Below, piece by piece: positions 1-5,524 of a DNA stretch of 5,847 nucleotides. The translations under genes and the position numbers were made by a program. The notes under the pieces were generated by a model, which did no database searches, was not told where the DNA came from, and saw only the letters and a program-made list of their open reading frames with translations. This stretch comes from Desulfarculus sp. (GTDB lineage Bacteria > Desulfobacterota > Desulfarculia > Desulfarculales > Desulfarculaceae): NCBI GenBank assembly GCA_020216625.1, contig JAIUYB010000174.1, positions 1 through 5,847 of the forward strand, written 5' to 3'. The first letter of the stretch is position 1; every line of letters begins with the position of its first letter.

Positions 1-654
1 GGCGCGCACGCTGGCCCCCCGCCGCACCCGGGGATGGGTGCGGGTGCTGCGGGCGATGAACACGGCTTGTTGGATAAGGAGATCGTCGGCGAGCCCGGTG
101 AGCCGGCGCACGATCTCCTCCTCCTCGGAGAAGTCCTGATAGCCCAGCTCCAACAGCTCGAAACGGTCGCACAGGGCCTCGCCCAGCAGCGCGGTGCCCA
201 CGAACTCGCGCGGGTTTTGGGTGGCCACCACCGCGAAGCCCTCGGCCGCCATCAGCGGCTCGGCCTTGGGCACCTCCAGGCGGCCCTCGTCCAAGACCGG
301 CAAAAGGACGTTCTGCACGCCCTCGGGCAGCCGGTTCAGCTCGTTGATCAGCAGCGCCGCGCCTTCCCGCATGGCTGTAAAAAGCGGGCCGGGGCGGAAG
401 GATGATGCGCGGTAACCGTCCCTGATGACCGCCGGCGGGTCGTACCAGCCCGTGAGTTTCTCCTCGCCGTAACGCTCATCGCCGTCCACCCGCACCACCC
501 GCCGCCCCAGCCGCGCGCAGGCCTCCTCGGCCAGCCGGGTCTTGCCCACCCCCACCGGACCCTCGATCAGCACCGCCCGTCCGCACTCCAGGGCGGCCAT
601 GATGAGCCGAAGCTCATGGGCGCGACCGACCAAGGCGGGACGTGGGTCGGGCAT
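1..654 (-). CDS. MoxR-like AAA+ ATPase (C-terminus beyond window)
   Basis: The 218 visible residues form the N-terminal AAA+ core of a MoxR-family ATPase; the gene runs off the left edge. Visible motifs are Walker A GPVGVGKT (32-39), a Walker B-like segment ALLINELNR (100-108), sensor 1 ATQNP with N147, DRFE with a candidate arginine finger R164, and RRGAS (211-215), typical of the MoxR region leading into the lid. MoxR proteins usually work with a von Willebrand A partner as chaperones that activate or load metal or cofactors into other proteins; such a partner might lie beyond position 1. The Walker B aspartate is Asn (N104) while the adjacent catalytic Glu (E105) remains. The start at 654 is preceded by GGGAGA at a suitable distance and lies 16 bp after the dehydrogenase stop, so it is probably cotranscribed. 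No signal peptide or membrane segment is seen, so it is likely cytoplasmic. Family is secure; client protein is unknown. Confidence 0.9.
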   Translation of the reverse strand, partial: MPDPRPALVGRAHELRLIMAALECGRAVLIEGPVGVGKTRLAEEACARLGRRVVRVDGDERYGEEKLTGWYDPPAVIRDGYRASSFRPGPLFTAMREGAALLINELNRLPEGVQNVLLPVLDEGRLEVPKAEPLMAAEGFAVVATQNPREFVGTALLGEALCDRFELLELGYQDFSEEEEIVRRLTGLADDLLIQQAVFIARSTRTHPRVRRGASVRA

Positions 655-670
655 GGGGCGTCTCTCCCGG

Positions 671-1957
671 CTAGGCCATGCTCTTGATCAGCTCGAAGTC
701 TTCGGTCCAGGCCGCCCGGAGGATCGGGCCCATGTATTCGTCCACCAGGCCGGCGTGCAACGGCACCGGCATGTTCCGGAGCTTCATGTCCAGTTGCGGG
801 TTCTTGGCCGCCGTCAGGCAGCGGTCCAGGTGGCTCTCGCTGATGCCCGGCACCACCGACAGGCAGGTGGGGAAGTTGATGGCCTTGCTCAGGTTGATCA
901 TGCCCTGGGCCACCGCCACCCCCAGAGCGCGGCCCTCTAGCGCGTCCAGGTTCTCGGTGATGTAGCCGTGCTTCTTGTAGATGGCGCCCACCACCCGCAG
1001 CTTGTCCTCGATGGCCGGGGCGAAGAAGACGGTGTAGTAGGGGTTCATCACCGCGCAGGCCCGGCCGTGGGAGAGCACGTCCACCAGCGAGAAGCTGTTC
1101 AGGTGGGCGCCGCTGGTGCCGCCGATCATGATGGCATAGCCGCCCAGGTCGGTGCCCAGGCCCAGCTTCAGCCGCGCCTGGGGGTCCTTGGGATTGGCCA
1201 TCACCTCGGTCAGGGCCGGGATGATCAGGTCCAGCGCCACCTCGCAGACCTCGCGCGCCCGGGGCTCGGCCGCGCCGGTGGCCCCGTAGTAGACCTCCAG
1301 GCAGTGGGCGATGCCGTCCAGGCCGCCGTCCTGGGTCAGGCTCAGGGGCTGGGTGGCGGTGACGGCGTAGTCGAAGATGCATTTGGGCGGAGTGATGGCG
1401 TCGTCGACGATCAGCTTCTTCTGCCCCGCGATGGGGTCGGTGATGTTGCTGTACTTGGTGAGATGCGCCCCAGAGCTGGCGGCGGTCATGATCGCCACCA
1501 CCGGCATGATCTTGCGCCCGCCGGCGTTTTGGCAGATCTCGGTGACCTTGCCCACCCCGAAGAAGGGCTCGATCTCGGGGGTGATGTCGCCCAGGGTGGC
1601 CAGGGTGGCGGCGCATTTGACCGCGTCGATGCCCGAGCCTCCGTCCATCACCACGCAGACATCGGGCTTCTTGTGCATGATGTGGCTGTGCAGGCGGTAG
1701 ACGTCCACCACCGGGGCGTTGGGCCCGGCGCTGGTGGCGATGTCCACCACCTCCACCCCGGCGTCCTTGAGATAGCCCAGGACCCGGTCCTTGAGCGGGG
1801 TGAACCACTCGAACTGCACCGGGCCCACGAACATCGCCCGCTTGCCCAAACCGGCGGTGAAGGGGCCCACCTGGCCCAGAACGTCCAGGCCGTAGGCGTA
1901 AGAATCGCCCTTGAACTCGTTCAGAATGGCTTTGGCCCTTTCGATGGCGTCGGCCAT
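671..1957 (-). CDS. Divergent iron-containing alcohol dehydrogenase family protein
   Basis: This complete 428-residue protein has the layout of group III (Fe-dependent) alcohol dehydrogenases: an N-terminal nucleotide-binding half with DGGSGIDAVK (105-114) in place of the usual GGGSxxDxAK, then a helical metal-binding half. Likely metal ligands are D214 and H218 in LDGIAHCLE, H285 in SGAHLNSF, and H297 in SHGRACAVMNP. Family members reduce aldehydes or oxidise alcohols and hydroxyacids with NAD(P)H and Fe2+ or Zn2+. The usual PTTxGTGSE loop aligns without gaps to IMTAASSGAH (156-165), so the GTGSE signature is lost, and the last two His ligands are 12 residues apart rather than 14 as in FucO. 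The start is fixed by AGGAGG (1965-1970), 7 nt upstream. It is the middle gene of the operon, after the ThDP carboligase, so reducing that enzyme's aldehyde or ketone product is a reasonable guess. The substrate cannot be read from sequence. Confidence 0.88.
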   Translation of the reverse strand: MADAIERAKAILNEFKGDSYAYGLDVLGQVGPFTAGLGKRAMFVGPVQFEWFTPLKDRVLGYLKDAGVEVVDIATSAGPNAPVVDVYRLHSHIMHKKPDVCVVMDGGSGIDAVKCAATLATLGDITPEIEPFFGVGKVTEICQNAGGRKIMPVVAIMTAASSGAHLTKYSNITDPIAGQKKLIVDDAITPPKCIFDYAVTATQPLSLTQDGGLDGIAHCLEVYYGATGAAEPRAREVCEVALDLIIPALTEVMANPKDPQARLKLGLGTDLGGYAIMIGGTSGAHLNSFSLVDVLSHGRACAVMNPYYTVFFAPAIEDKLRVVGAIYKKHGYITENLDALEGRALGVAVAQGMINLSKAINFPTCLSVVPGISESHLDRCLTAAKNPQLDMKLRNMPVPLHAGLVDEYMGPILRAAWTEDFELIKSMA

Positions 1958-1983
1958 GATCCATCCTCCTTGCGTGTTTATGG

Positions 1984-2012
1984 CGGCCGGGGCGGAAGCG
2001 CCGCCCCGGCCG
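1984..2012 (-). other. Intercistronic GC-rich hairpin
   Basis: A perfect 12-bp inverted repeat (left arm 1984-1995, right arm 2001-2012) with a 5-nt loop lies in the 64-bp gap between the carboligase stop and the dehydrogenase ribosome binding site. In the minus-strand transcript it is followed by CCATAAACACG, not by a U tract, so it is unlikely to be an efficient intrinsic terminator. It could stabilise the upstream mRNA after processing or lower expression of the downstream genes. The structure is visible in sequence; the role is inferred. Confidence 0.6.
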
Positions 2013-2021
2013 GGATCGATC

Positions 2022-3713
2022 CTACTCGAACTCGCGCACCGCCGCGATGGAGGCGCCCATGGAGCAGTCGGTCTCGCGTTCGCAGATCACGTCGATGACG
2101 TATGGCCCGCCGCTCTTGAGGCCGCGGTCGAAGGCGGCCTGGAGCTGGTTGGGGTCGGTGACCCGCTCGCCCTTGGCCCCGCAGGCCTCGGCGAACTTGA
2201 CGAAATCGAAGCCCAGGCCGCCGTTGACGCTGTCATACCAGATCTGGACCTCGTAGTTCATGTCATAGACGTACTTCTCGGCCTGGCGGATCAGGCCCAG
2301 GTAGCCGTTGTTGAGCACCACGATCAGGATCGGCACCCCGTACATCACCGCCACCGGCAGCTCTTCCATGCAGAACTGGAAGCCGTAGTCGCCGGTGACC
2401 TGCACCACCTGCTTGTCCGGCCGGGCCACCTTGGCCCCGATGGCCGCCGGCATGTCCCAGCCCAGGGGGCCGGCCCCGCCGCAGTCCAGATAATGCCTTG
2501 GCTTGCGAATCTCCTGCAACTGCCCCGACCAGATCTGGTTGAGACCGATGCAGGTGACGAAAACCGTCTCGTCGTCGAAGAACTGGTTGATCTCCTTGAA
2601 CACGCGCTGGGGCTTGATCGGCACCTGGTCGTAGTCCACCTTGCGCTTGAGTTCGTCGCGCACCTGGGGCACCTTGGCCGCCCAGGCCCCGGCCTTGGCC
2701 GCCGGGCCGCGTTTCTTGGCCTCGGCCAAAAGAGCCTGGCAGGCCAGCTTGGCGTCGCTGACGATGCCCAGCACCGGCATCAGGTTCTTGCCGATCTGGC
2801 CGGGGTCGATGTCGATGTGGATGAACTGGCGCTCGCCCACATAGGTCTTGATGTCGCCGGTGTGGCGGTCGTTGAACCGGGCCCCGATGGCCACCACCAG
2901 GTCCGACTCCAGGAAGGTCTGGTTGCCGGAGCGGGTGTTGCACTGGATGCCCACCTGGCCGGCCATCAGGGGATGATCGAAGGGCAGGCCGCCCTTGCCC
3001 ATGTAGGAGCTGACCACCGGCACCTGGAGGTATTCCACCAGGGCCTTGAACTCCTCCCAGGCCTCGGCCACGATCACGCCGCCGCCCAGCAAAAAGACCG
3101 GGCGCTGGGCGGCCTGGATCAGGTCCAGGGCCTTGGCCACCTGGGCCGGGGTGGGCCCCACCTGGCCCAGGGGCAGGGAGCGGTCGGTGGCCGGGTCGTA
3201 CTCGATCTCGCCGTTCTGCACGTCCAGGGGCAAATCGATCAAGACCGGCCCGGGCCGGCCCTCGCGCATGATCCGGAAAGCCTCCCGGAAGACGAAGGGG
3301 ATCATGGCCGATTCCTTGACGCAGTAGCTCTTCTTGACCACCGGCTTGACGATCTCGGCGATGTCCACCGCCTGGAAGGCCTCCCGCCCCAACTGGGCGC
3401 GCACGTTCTGGCCGGTGAGCGCCAGGATTGGGATGGAGTCCACCTGGGCGGTGTAGAGGCCGGTGACGAAGTTGCTGGCCCCGGGGCCGCTGGTGGCGGC
3501 GCAGACGCCCACCGCGCCGATGGCCCGGGCGTAGCCGTCGGCCATGTGGATGGCGCCCTCCTCGTGGCGGGTGACGATATGCTTGATCTTGCCTTGGTTC
3601 TTCAGGGATTTATAAAATGGCAGAATGCCCGCGCCAGGAATGCCGAAGATCTGGCGCACGCCTTCGTCGAACAGAATGGACACCGCCGCGTCCATGGCGC
3701 TCATCTTGGCCAT
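2022..3713 (-). CDS. gcl: Glyoxylate carboligase-like ThDP enzyme with Glu51
   Basis: This complete 563-residue enzyme has the three domains of the acetohydroxyacid synthase/glyoxylate carboligase group: N-terminal pyrimidine-binding domain (about 1-165), central FAD-type domain (about 190-325) and C-terminal pyrophosphate domain with the ThDP/Mg motif from GD (441-442) to NN (468-469). From memory it matches E. coli Gcl closely and almost gap-free at the N-terminus (MAKM-x-A-x-DAA, FGxPGA) and at FQAVDI, PVLIDLP, KPQRV, GPLGW and YLGLIRQ. Gcl condenses two glyoxylates to tartronate semialdehyde and CO2. Gcl is known for Val51 where other ThDP enzymes have the catalytic Glu; here residue 51 is Glu (RHEEGA). 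The reaction may therefore differ, for example a 2-oxoacid carboligase or acetolactate synthase-like activity. The C-terminus is about 30 residues shorter than E. coli Gcl. The start has GGAGG at 3723-3727, 9 nt upstream. It is first in the leftward operon. Family is certain; substrate is not. Confidence 0.88.
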   Translation of the reverse strand: MAKMSAMDAAVSILFDEGVRQIFGIPGAGILPFYKSLKNQGKIKHIVTRHEEGAIHMADGYARAIGAVGVCAATSGPGASNFVTGLYTAQVDSIPILALTGQNVRAQLGREAFQAVDIAEIVKPVVKKSYCVKESAMIPFVFREAFRIMREGRPGPVLIDLPLDVQNGEIEYDPATDRSLPLGQVGPTPAQVAKALDLIQAAQRPVFLLGGGVIVAEAWEEFKALVEYLQVPVVSSYMGKGGLPFDHPLMAGQVGIQCNTRSGNQTFLESDLVVAIGARFNDRHTGDIKTYVGERQFIHIDIDPGQIGKNLMPVLGIVSDAKLACQALLAEAKKRGPAAKAGAWAAKVPQVRDELKRKVDYDQVPIKPQRVFKEINQFFDDETVFVTCIGLNQIWSGQLQEIRKPRHYLDCGGAGPLGWDMPAAIGAKVARPDKQVVQVTGDYGFQFCMEELPVAVMYGVPILIVVLNNGYLGLIRQAEKYVYDMNYEVQIWYDSVNGGLGFDFVKFAEACGAKGERVTDPNQLQAAFDRGLKSGGPYVIDVICERETDCSMGASIAAVREFE

Positions 3714-3857
3714 CTACACATACCTCCAGTGACTAGACGGGTTCGGGCGCGTGATCAATGCCAGGACGAGCCTCGCCCCCGCAGCGTTCCCAGGCCGGGG
3801 CCGGTGGTTTGGCTGGATGGGCGGGGCTCCCTCGGCGCTGTTTTTCCAACATCTGGA

Positions 3858-3866
3858 ATGATTCAT
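3858..3866. promoter_or_regulatory. Short palindrome ATGATTCAT near the predicted start site
   Basis: ATGA-T-TCAT is a perfect 9-bp palindrome just downstream of the predicted transcription start of the leftward operon, where a repressor could block initiation or elongation. Its arms resemble those of the larger inverted repeat AATGAA/TTCATT at 4024-4040 on the racemase side. A 9-bp palindrome may arise by chance, so confidence is low. Confidence 0.25.
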
Positions 3867-3879
3867 CGTTATGCGGACT

Positions 3880-3909
3880 ACATTAGCTCAGGCGGGGCCG
3901 CGCTGTCAA
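3880..3909 (-). promoter_or_regulatory. Candidate sigma-70 promoter for the leftward operon
   Basis: Read on the minus strand, a perfect TTGACA (-35, at 3904-3909) is followed after an 18-bp spacer by TAATGT (-10, at 3880-3885), which matches only three of six consensus positions. Transcription would start near 3873, giving a leader of about 160 nt before the carboligase start. The exact -35 in an AT-richer gap, correctly oriented, makes it the best promoter candidate here. The weak -10 and long spacer suggest regulated or activator-assisted expression. Confidence 0.4.
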
Positions 3910-3928
3910 GAGGCTTATGTGATATTGT

Positions 3929-3938
3929 GAAACGTTTC
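3929..3938. promoter_or_regulatory. Candidate LacI-family operator (GAAACGTTTC)
   Basis: GAAACGTTTC is a perfect 10-bp palindrome with a central CG step. This is the general form of operators bound by LacI/GalR-family regulators such as RbsR, PurR and CytR. The flanks are TT-GT on the left and CC on the right, so symmetry ends at ten bases. It is 19 bp upstream of the candidate leftward -35 and upstream of the racemase gene, a position from which either unit could be affected. No regulator gene is present in the window. Confidence 0.4.
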
Positions 3939-3945
3939 CCTTGGC

Positions 3946-3962
3946 GCCCGCGCGGGCTTTTT
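3946..3962 (+). terminator. Terminator-like hairpin with T tract, weak
   Basis: GCCCGCGCGGGC is a perfect 12-bp palindrome followed directly by five T residues on the plus strand. As RNA it could fold into a short GC stem with a four-base loop followed by U5, resembling a minimal intrinsic terminator. No plus-strand gene ends just upstream, so it may be an attenuator in a long racemase leader, a block to antisense transcription, or chance in GC-rich DNA. The four-pair stem is short for efficient termination. Confidence 0.25.
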
Positions 3963-4023
3963 AGCCTTGTCATCTAGCAGTTGGGCCGTGTAGACTTCTT
4001 TGCATACCCGCCTTGGGCCCATT

Positions 4024-4040
4024 AATGAAGACGGTTCATT
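4024..4040. promoter_or_regulatory. Inverted repeat AATGAA-N5-TTCATT
   Basis: Two perfect 6-bp arms (4024-4029 and 4035-4040) flank the spacer GACGG, about 160 bp upstream of the racemase start. The arms and 11-bp centre-to-centre distance suit a dimeric helix-turn-helix regulator binding one face of the DNA. It is the first of three adjacent inverted repeats before the racemase gene. The regulator family is not recognised. Confidence 0.35.
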
Positions 4041-4041
4041 G

Positions 4042-4064
4042 CCTGACGCGCGTATAGCGTTAGG
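4042..4064 (+). promoter_or_regulatory. Imperfect inverted repeat / RNA hairpin CCTGACGC-N7-GCGTTAGG
   Basis: Eight-base arms at 4042-4049 and 4057-4064 pair fully if one G-U wobble is allowed, with a seven-base loop. The following bases GGTCAG also complement CTGACG over five positions, so two alternative pairings are possible. It may be an operator or a leader stem-loop. It begins two bases after the preceding inverted repeat ends. Confidence 0.3.
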
Positions 4065-4088
4065 TCAGCCCTTTCCACTATATGGAAT

Positions 4089-4101
4089 TTTGCACTGCAA
4101 A
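4089..4101. promoter_or_regulatory. Perfect palindrome TTTGCA-C-TGCAAA
   Basis: A perfect 13-bp palindrome with one central base lies about 95 bp upstream of the racemase start codon. It follows a TATATG sequence (4079-4084) that could serve as a poor -10 box, though no -35 match is found at 16-18 bp. If transcription starts near 4090, the palindrome would overlap the start site, a common repressor position. A single matching half-site TTTGCA also occurs at 3999-4004. Confidence 0.35.
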
Positions 4102-4196
4102 TCGGATACTGGCTCCGCCCGCCAACCTGGCCGCCCGCCCAGCCGGCCGCGGCCCCAGGAACCAGCGTCCGCGCCACGTTCAGCAAGGGGGAAGAC

Positions 4197-5486
4197 ATGC
4201 AGGTGGTGATGAACTATGGCCGCGAGGGACTGGCCCTGAACCTGCCCGACGACTGGGACGTGACCGTGATCAAGAAGCCGCCCATGCCCCTGGCCCCGGA
4301 CCCGGCCCGGGCGGTGGAGGAGGCTTTCGCCCATCCCATCGGCTGCCGCAGCCTGGTGGAGGAGGCCGCGGGCAAGACAAGCGCCTGTGTGCTGATCTGC
4401 GACATCACCCGGCCGGCGCCCAACGGAATCATCCTACCTTCCATCATGCGCCAATTACTGGCGGCCGGGGTGCCAAAAGACAACATCACCATCATGGTGG
4501 CCACCGGGCTGCACCGTCCCAATGAGGGCCAGGAGCTGCGCGAGGTGGTCGGCGACGACTGGGTGATGGACAACTTCCGCGTCGTCAACCACTTCGCGCG
4601 CAACGACGACGACCACGTGGACCTGGGCCACACCAGCCTGGGCACCCCGGTCAAGCTGGACCGCCGCTTTGTCCAGGCCGAGCTGCGCCTGGTGGTGGGC
4701 CTGGTGGAGCCCCACTTCATGGCCGGCTACTCCGGTGGGCGCAAGATCATCATGCCCGGGGTGGCCCACCGCACCACCATCACCTACCTGCACACCGCCA
4801 CCTTCATGGAGCACTGCCGGGCGGTCAATTGCGTTCTGATCGGCAACCCCCTGCACGACCAGCAACTGGAGATCACCCGCAAGCTGGGCGGGGCGTTGGC
4901 GGTCAACGCGGTCATCGACGACCACCGCCGCCTGTCCTACGTCAACTTCGGCGAGATCGAGGCCAGCCACCACCAGGCGGTTGAGTTCATCCGGCCCTAC
5001 GCCGAGGTCTACGTGCCCGGTCGCTTCAAGACCGTCATCACCAGCTCCGCCGGCTATCCCCTGGACAAGACCTATTACCAGACCGTCAAGGGCATGGTGG
5101 GGGCCCAGGAGATCCTGGAGCCGGGCGGCGACCTGTTCATCGTCAGCCGCATCAGCGAGGGCATGGGCTCGCCGGAATATGTCGAGGCCCAGAAGAAGCT
5201 CATCGCCATGGGTCCGGAGGGCTTTTTGGAGGACATCCGCCAGAAGAAGTTCGCGGCGGTGGACGAATGGCAGACCGAGATGCAGCTCAAGCCCATGCGC
5301 ATCGGCAAGATCCACCTCTATACCGAGGGCCTGACCCCCGCCGAGCGCGCCCTGACCGGGGTCAACGTGATCGACGACCTGGAGGCGGCCATCATCGCCA
5401 GCGCCGCCGGCCACAAGCGGGTGGCGGTGATCCCCGAGGGGCCCTATGTGCTACCCTATCCCGAGGGCGAGGGGCCCCAGAGATAG
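4197..5486 (+). CDS. larA: LarA-family nickel-dependent 2-hydroxyacid racemase/epimerase
   Basis: This complete 429-residue protein matches the LarA (DUF2088) family, close to the roughly 424 residues of Lactobacillus plantarum lactate racemase. LarA uses a nickel-pincer nucleotide to interconvert stereoisomers of 2-hydroxyacids by hydride transfer. Visible hallmarks are DITRPAP with D69 and R72, ATGLHRP with H106, EPHFMAGYSGGRK with H173 and K183, and H199 in TYLH. The H173/K183/H199 spacing equals H174/K184/H200 of LarA, including the lysine that binds the cofactor and the nickel-ligand His. The C-terminal half has YYQTVKGM (293-300). No cofactor-synthesis genes (larB, larC, larE) are in the window, so they would have to be elsewhere. 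The start is supported by AAGGGGGAAG just upstream; an internal ATG at codon 5 lacks comparable support. The family includes lactate, malate, phenyllactate and sugar-acid enzymes, so the substrate is open. The VOC gene follows 38 bp downstream, probably in the same operon. Confidence 0.9.
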   Translation: MQVVMNYGREGLALNLPDDWDVTVIKKPPMPLAPDPARAVEEAFAHPIGCRSLVEEAAGKTSACVLICDITRPAPNGIILPSIMRQLLAAGVPKDNITIMVATGLHRPNEGQELREVVGDDWVMDNFRVVNHFARNDDDHVDLGHTSLGTPVKLDRRFVQAELRLVVGLVEPHFMAGYSGGRKIIMPGVAHRTTITYLHTATFMEHCRAVNCVLIGNPLHDQQLEITRKLGGALAVNAVIDDHRRLSYVNFGEIEASHHQAVEFIRPYAEVYVPGRFKTVITSSAGYPLDKTYYQTVKGMVGAQEILEPGGDLFIVSRISEGMGSPEYVEAQKKLIAMGPEGFLEDIRQKKFAAVDEWQTEMQLKPMRIGKIHLYTEGLTPAERALTGVNVIDDLEAAIIASAAGHKRVAVIPEGPYVLPYPEGEGPQR

Positions 5487-5524
5487 CCGAGCGACACAGC
5501 CACGCGACAAGGGAGGGTTTGGGC

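Larger units (their letters stand above)
3714..4196. promoter_or_regulatory. Divergent intergenic control region
   Basis: This 483-bp stretch separates the start codons of the two divergent units and holds no convincing gene. Its middle part, roughly 3840-4110, is clearly more AT-rich than the surrounding coding DNA and contains most of the short inverted repeats and the only good -35 box. Both ends carry the ribosome binding sites of the flanking genes: GGAGG for the leftward carboligase and AAGGGGGAAG for the rightward racemase. No tRNA, riboswitch or mobile element was recognised. The individual elements are listed separately. Confidence 0.7.

Noticed and set aside
567..1964. A 465-codon minus-strand frame overlapping the dehydrogenase gene
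   Set aside because: It is a shifted frame of the dehydrogenase gene with a Gly/Arg/His/Pro-rich product and no recognisable domain; the 671-1957 frame has the family motifs and the AGGAGG site.
1911..3977. A 688-codon plus-strand open frame opposite the carboligase gene
   Set aside because: It is antisense to a gene with clear family motifs, its product is low-complexity (rich in H, D, G, L, A, V) without recognisable domains, and it arises from the GC codon bias of the real gene.
3981..4019. Direct repeat TTGGGCC at 3981-3987 and 4013-4019
   Set aside because: Seven bases of GC-rich sequence repeated once, 32 bp apart, is easily chance; no flanking similarity extends it.
3714..4196. Sigma-54 (-24/-12) promoter
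   Set aside because: GG/GC pairs with the required spacing and TGGCAC-like context were sought on the racemase side and not found; the minus strand was not scanned as thoroughly.
4000..4209. A 69-codon plus-strand frame in the intergenic region
   Set aside because: It would need a TTG start, has no Shine-Dalgarno sequence, overlaps the racemase start, and ends in an Arg/Pro/Ser-rich product with no family resemblance.
4455..5414. A 319-codon minus-strand frame opposite the racemase gene
   Set aside because: Antisense shadow of larA with typical low-complexity composition and no recognisable motif.
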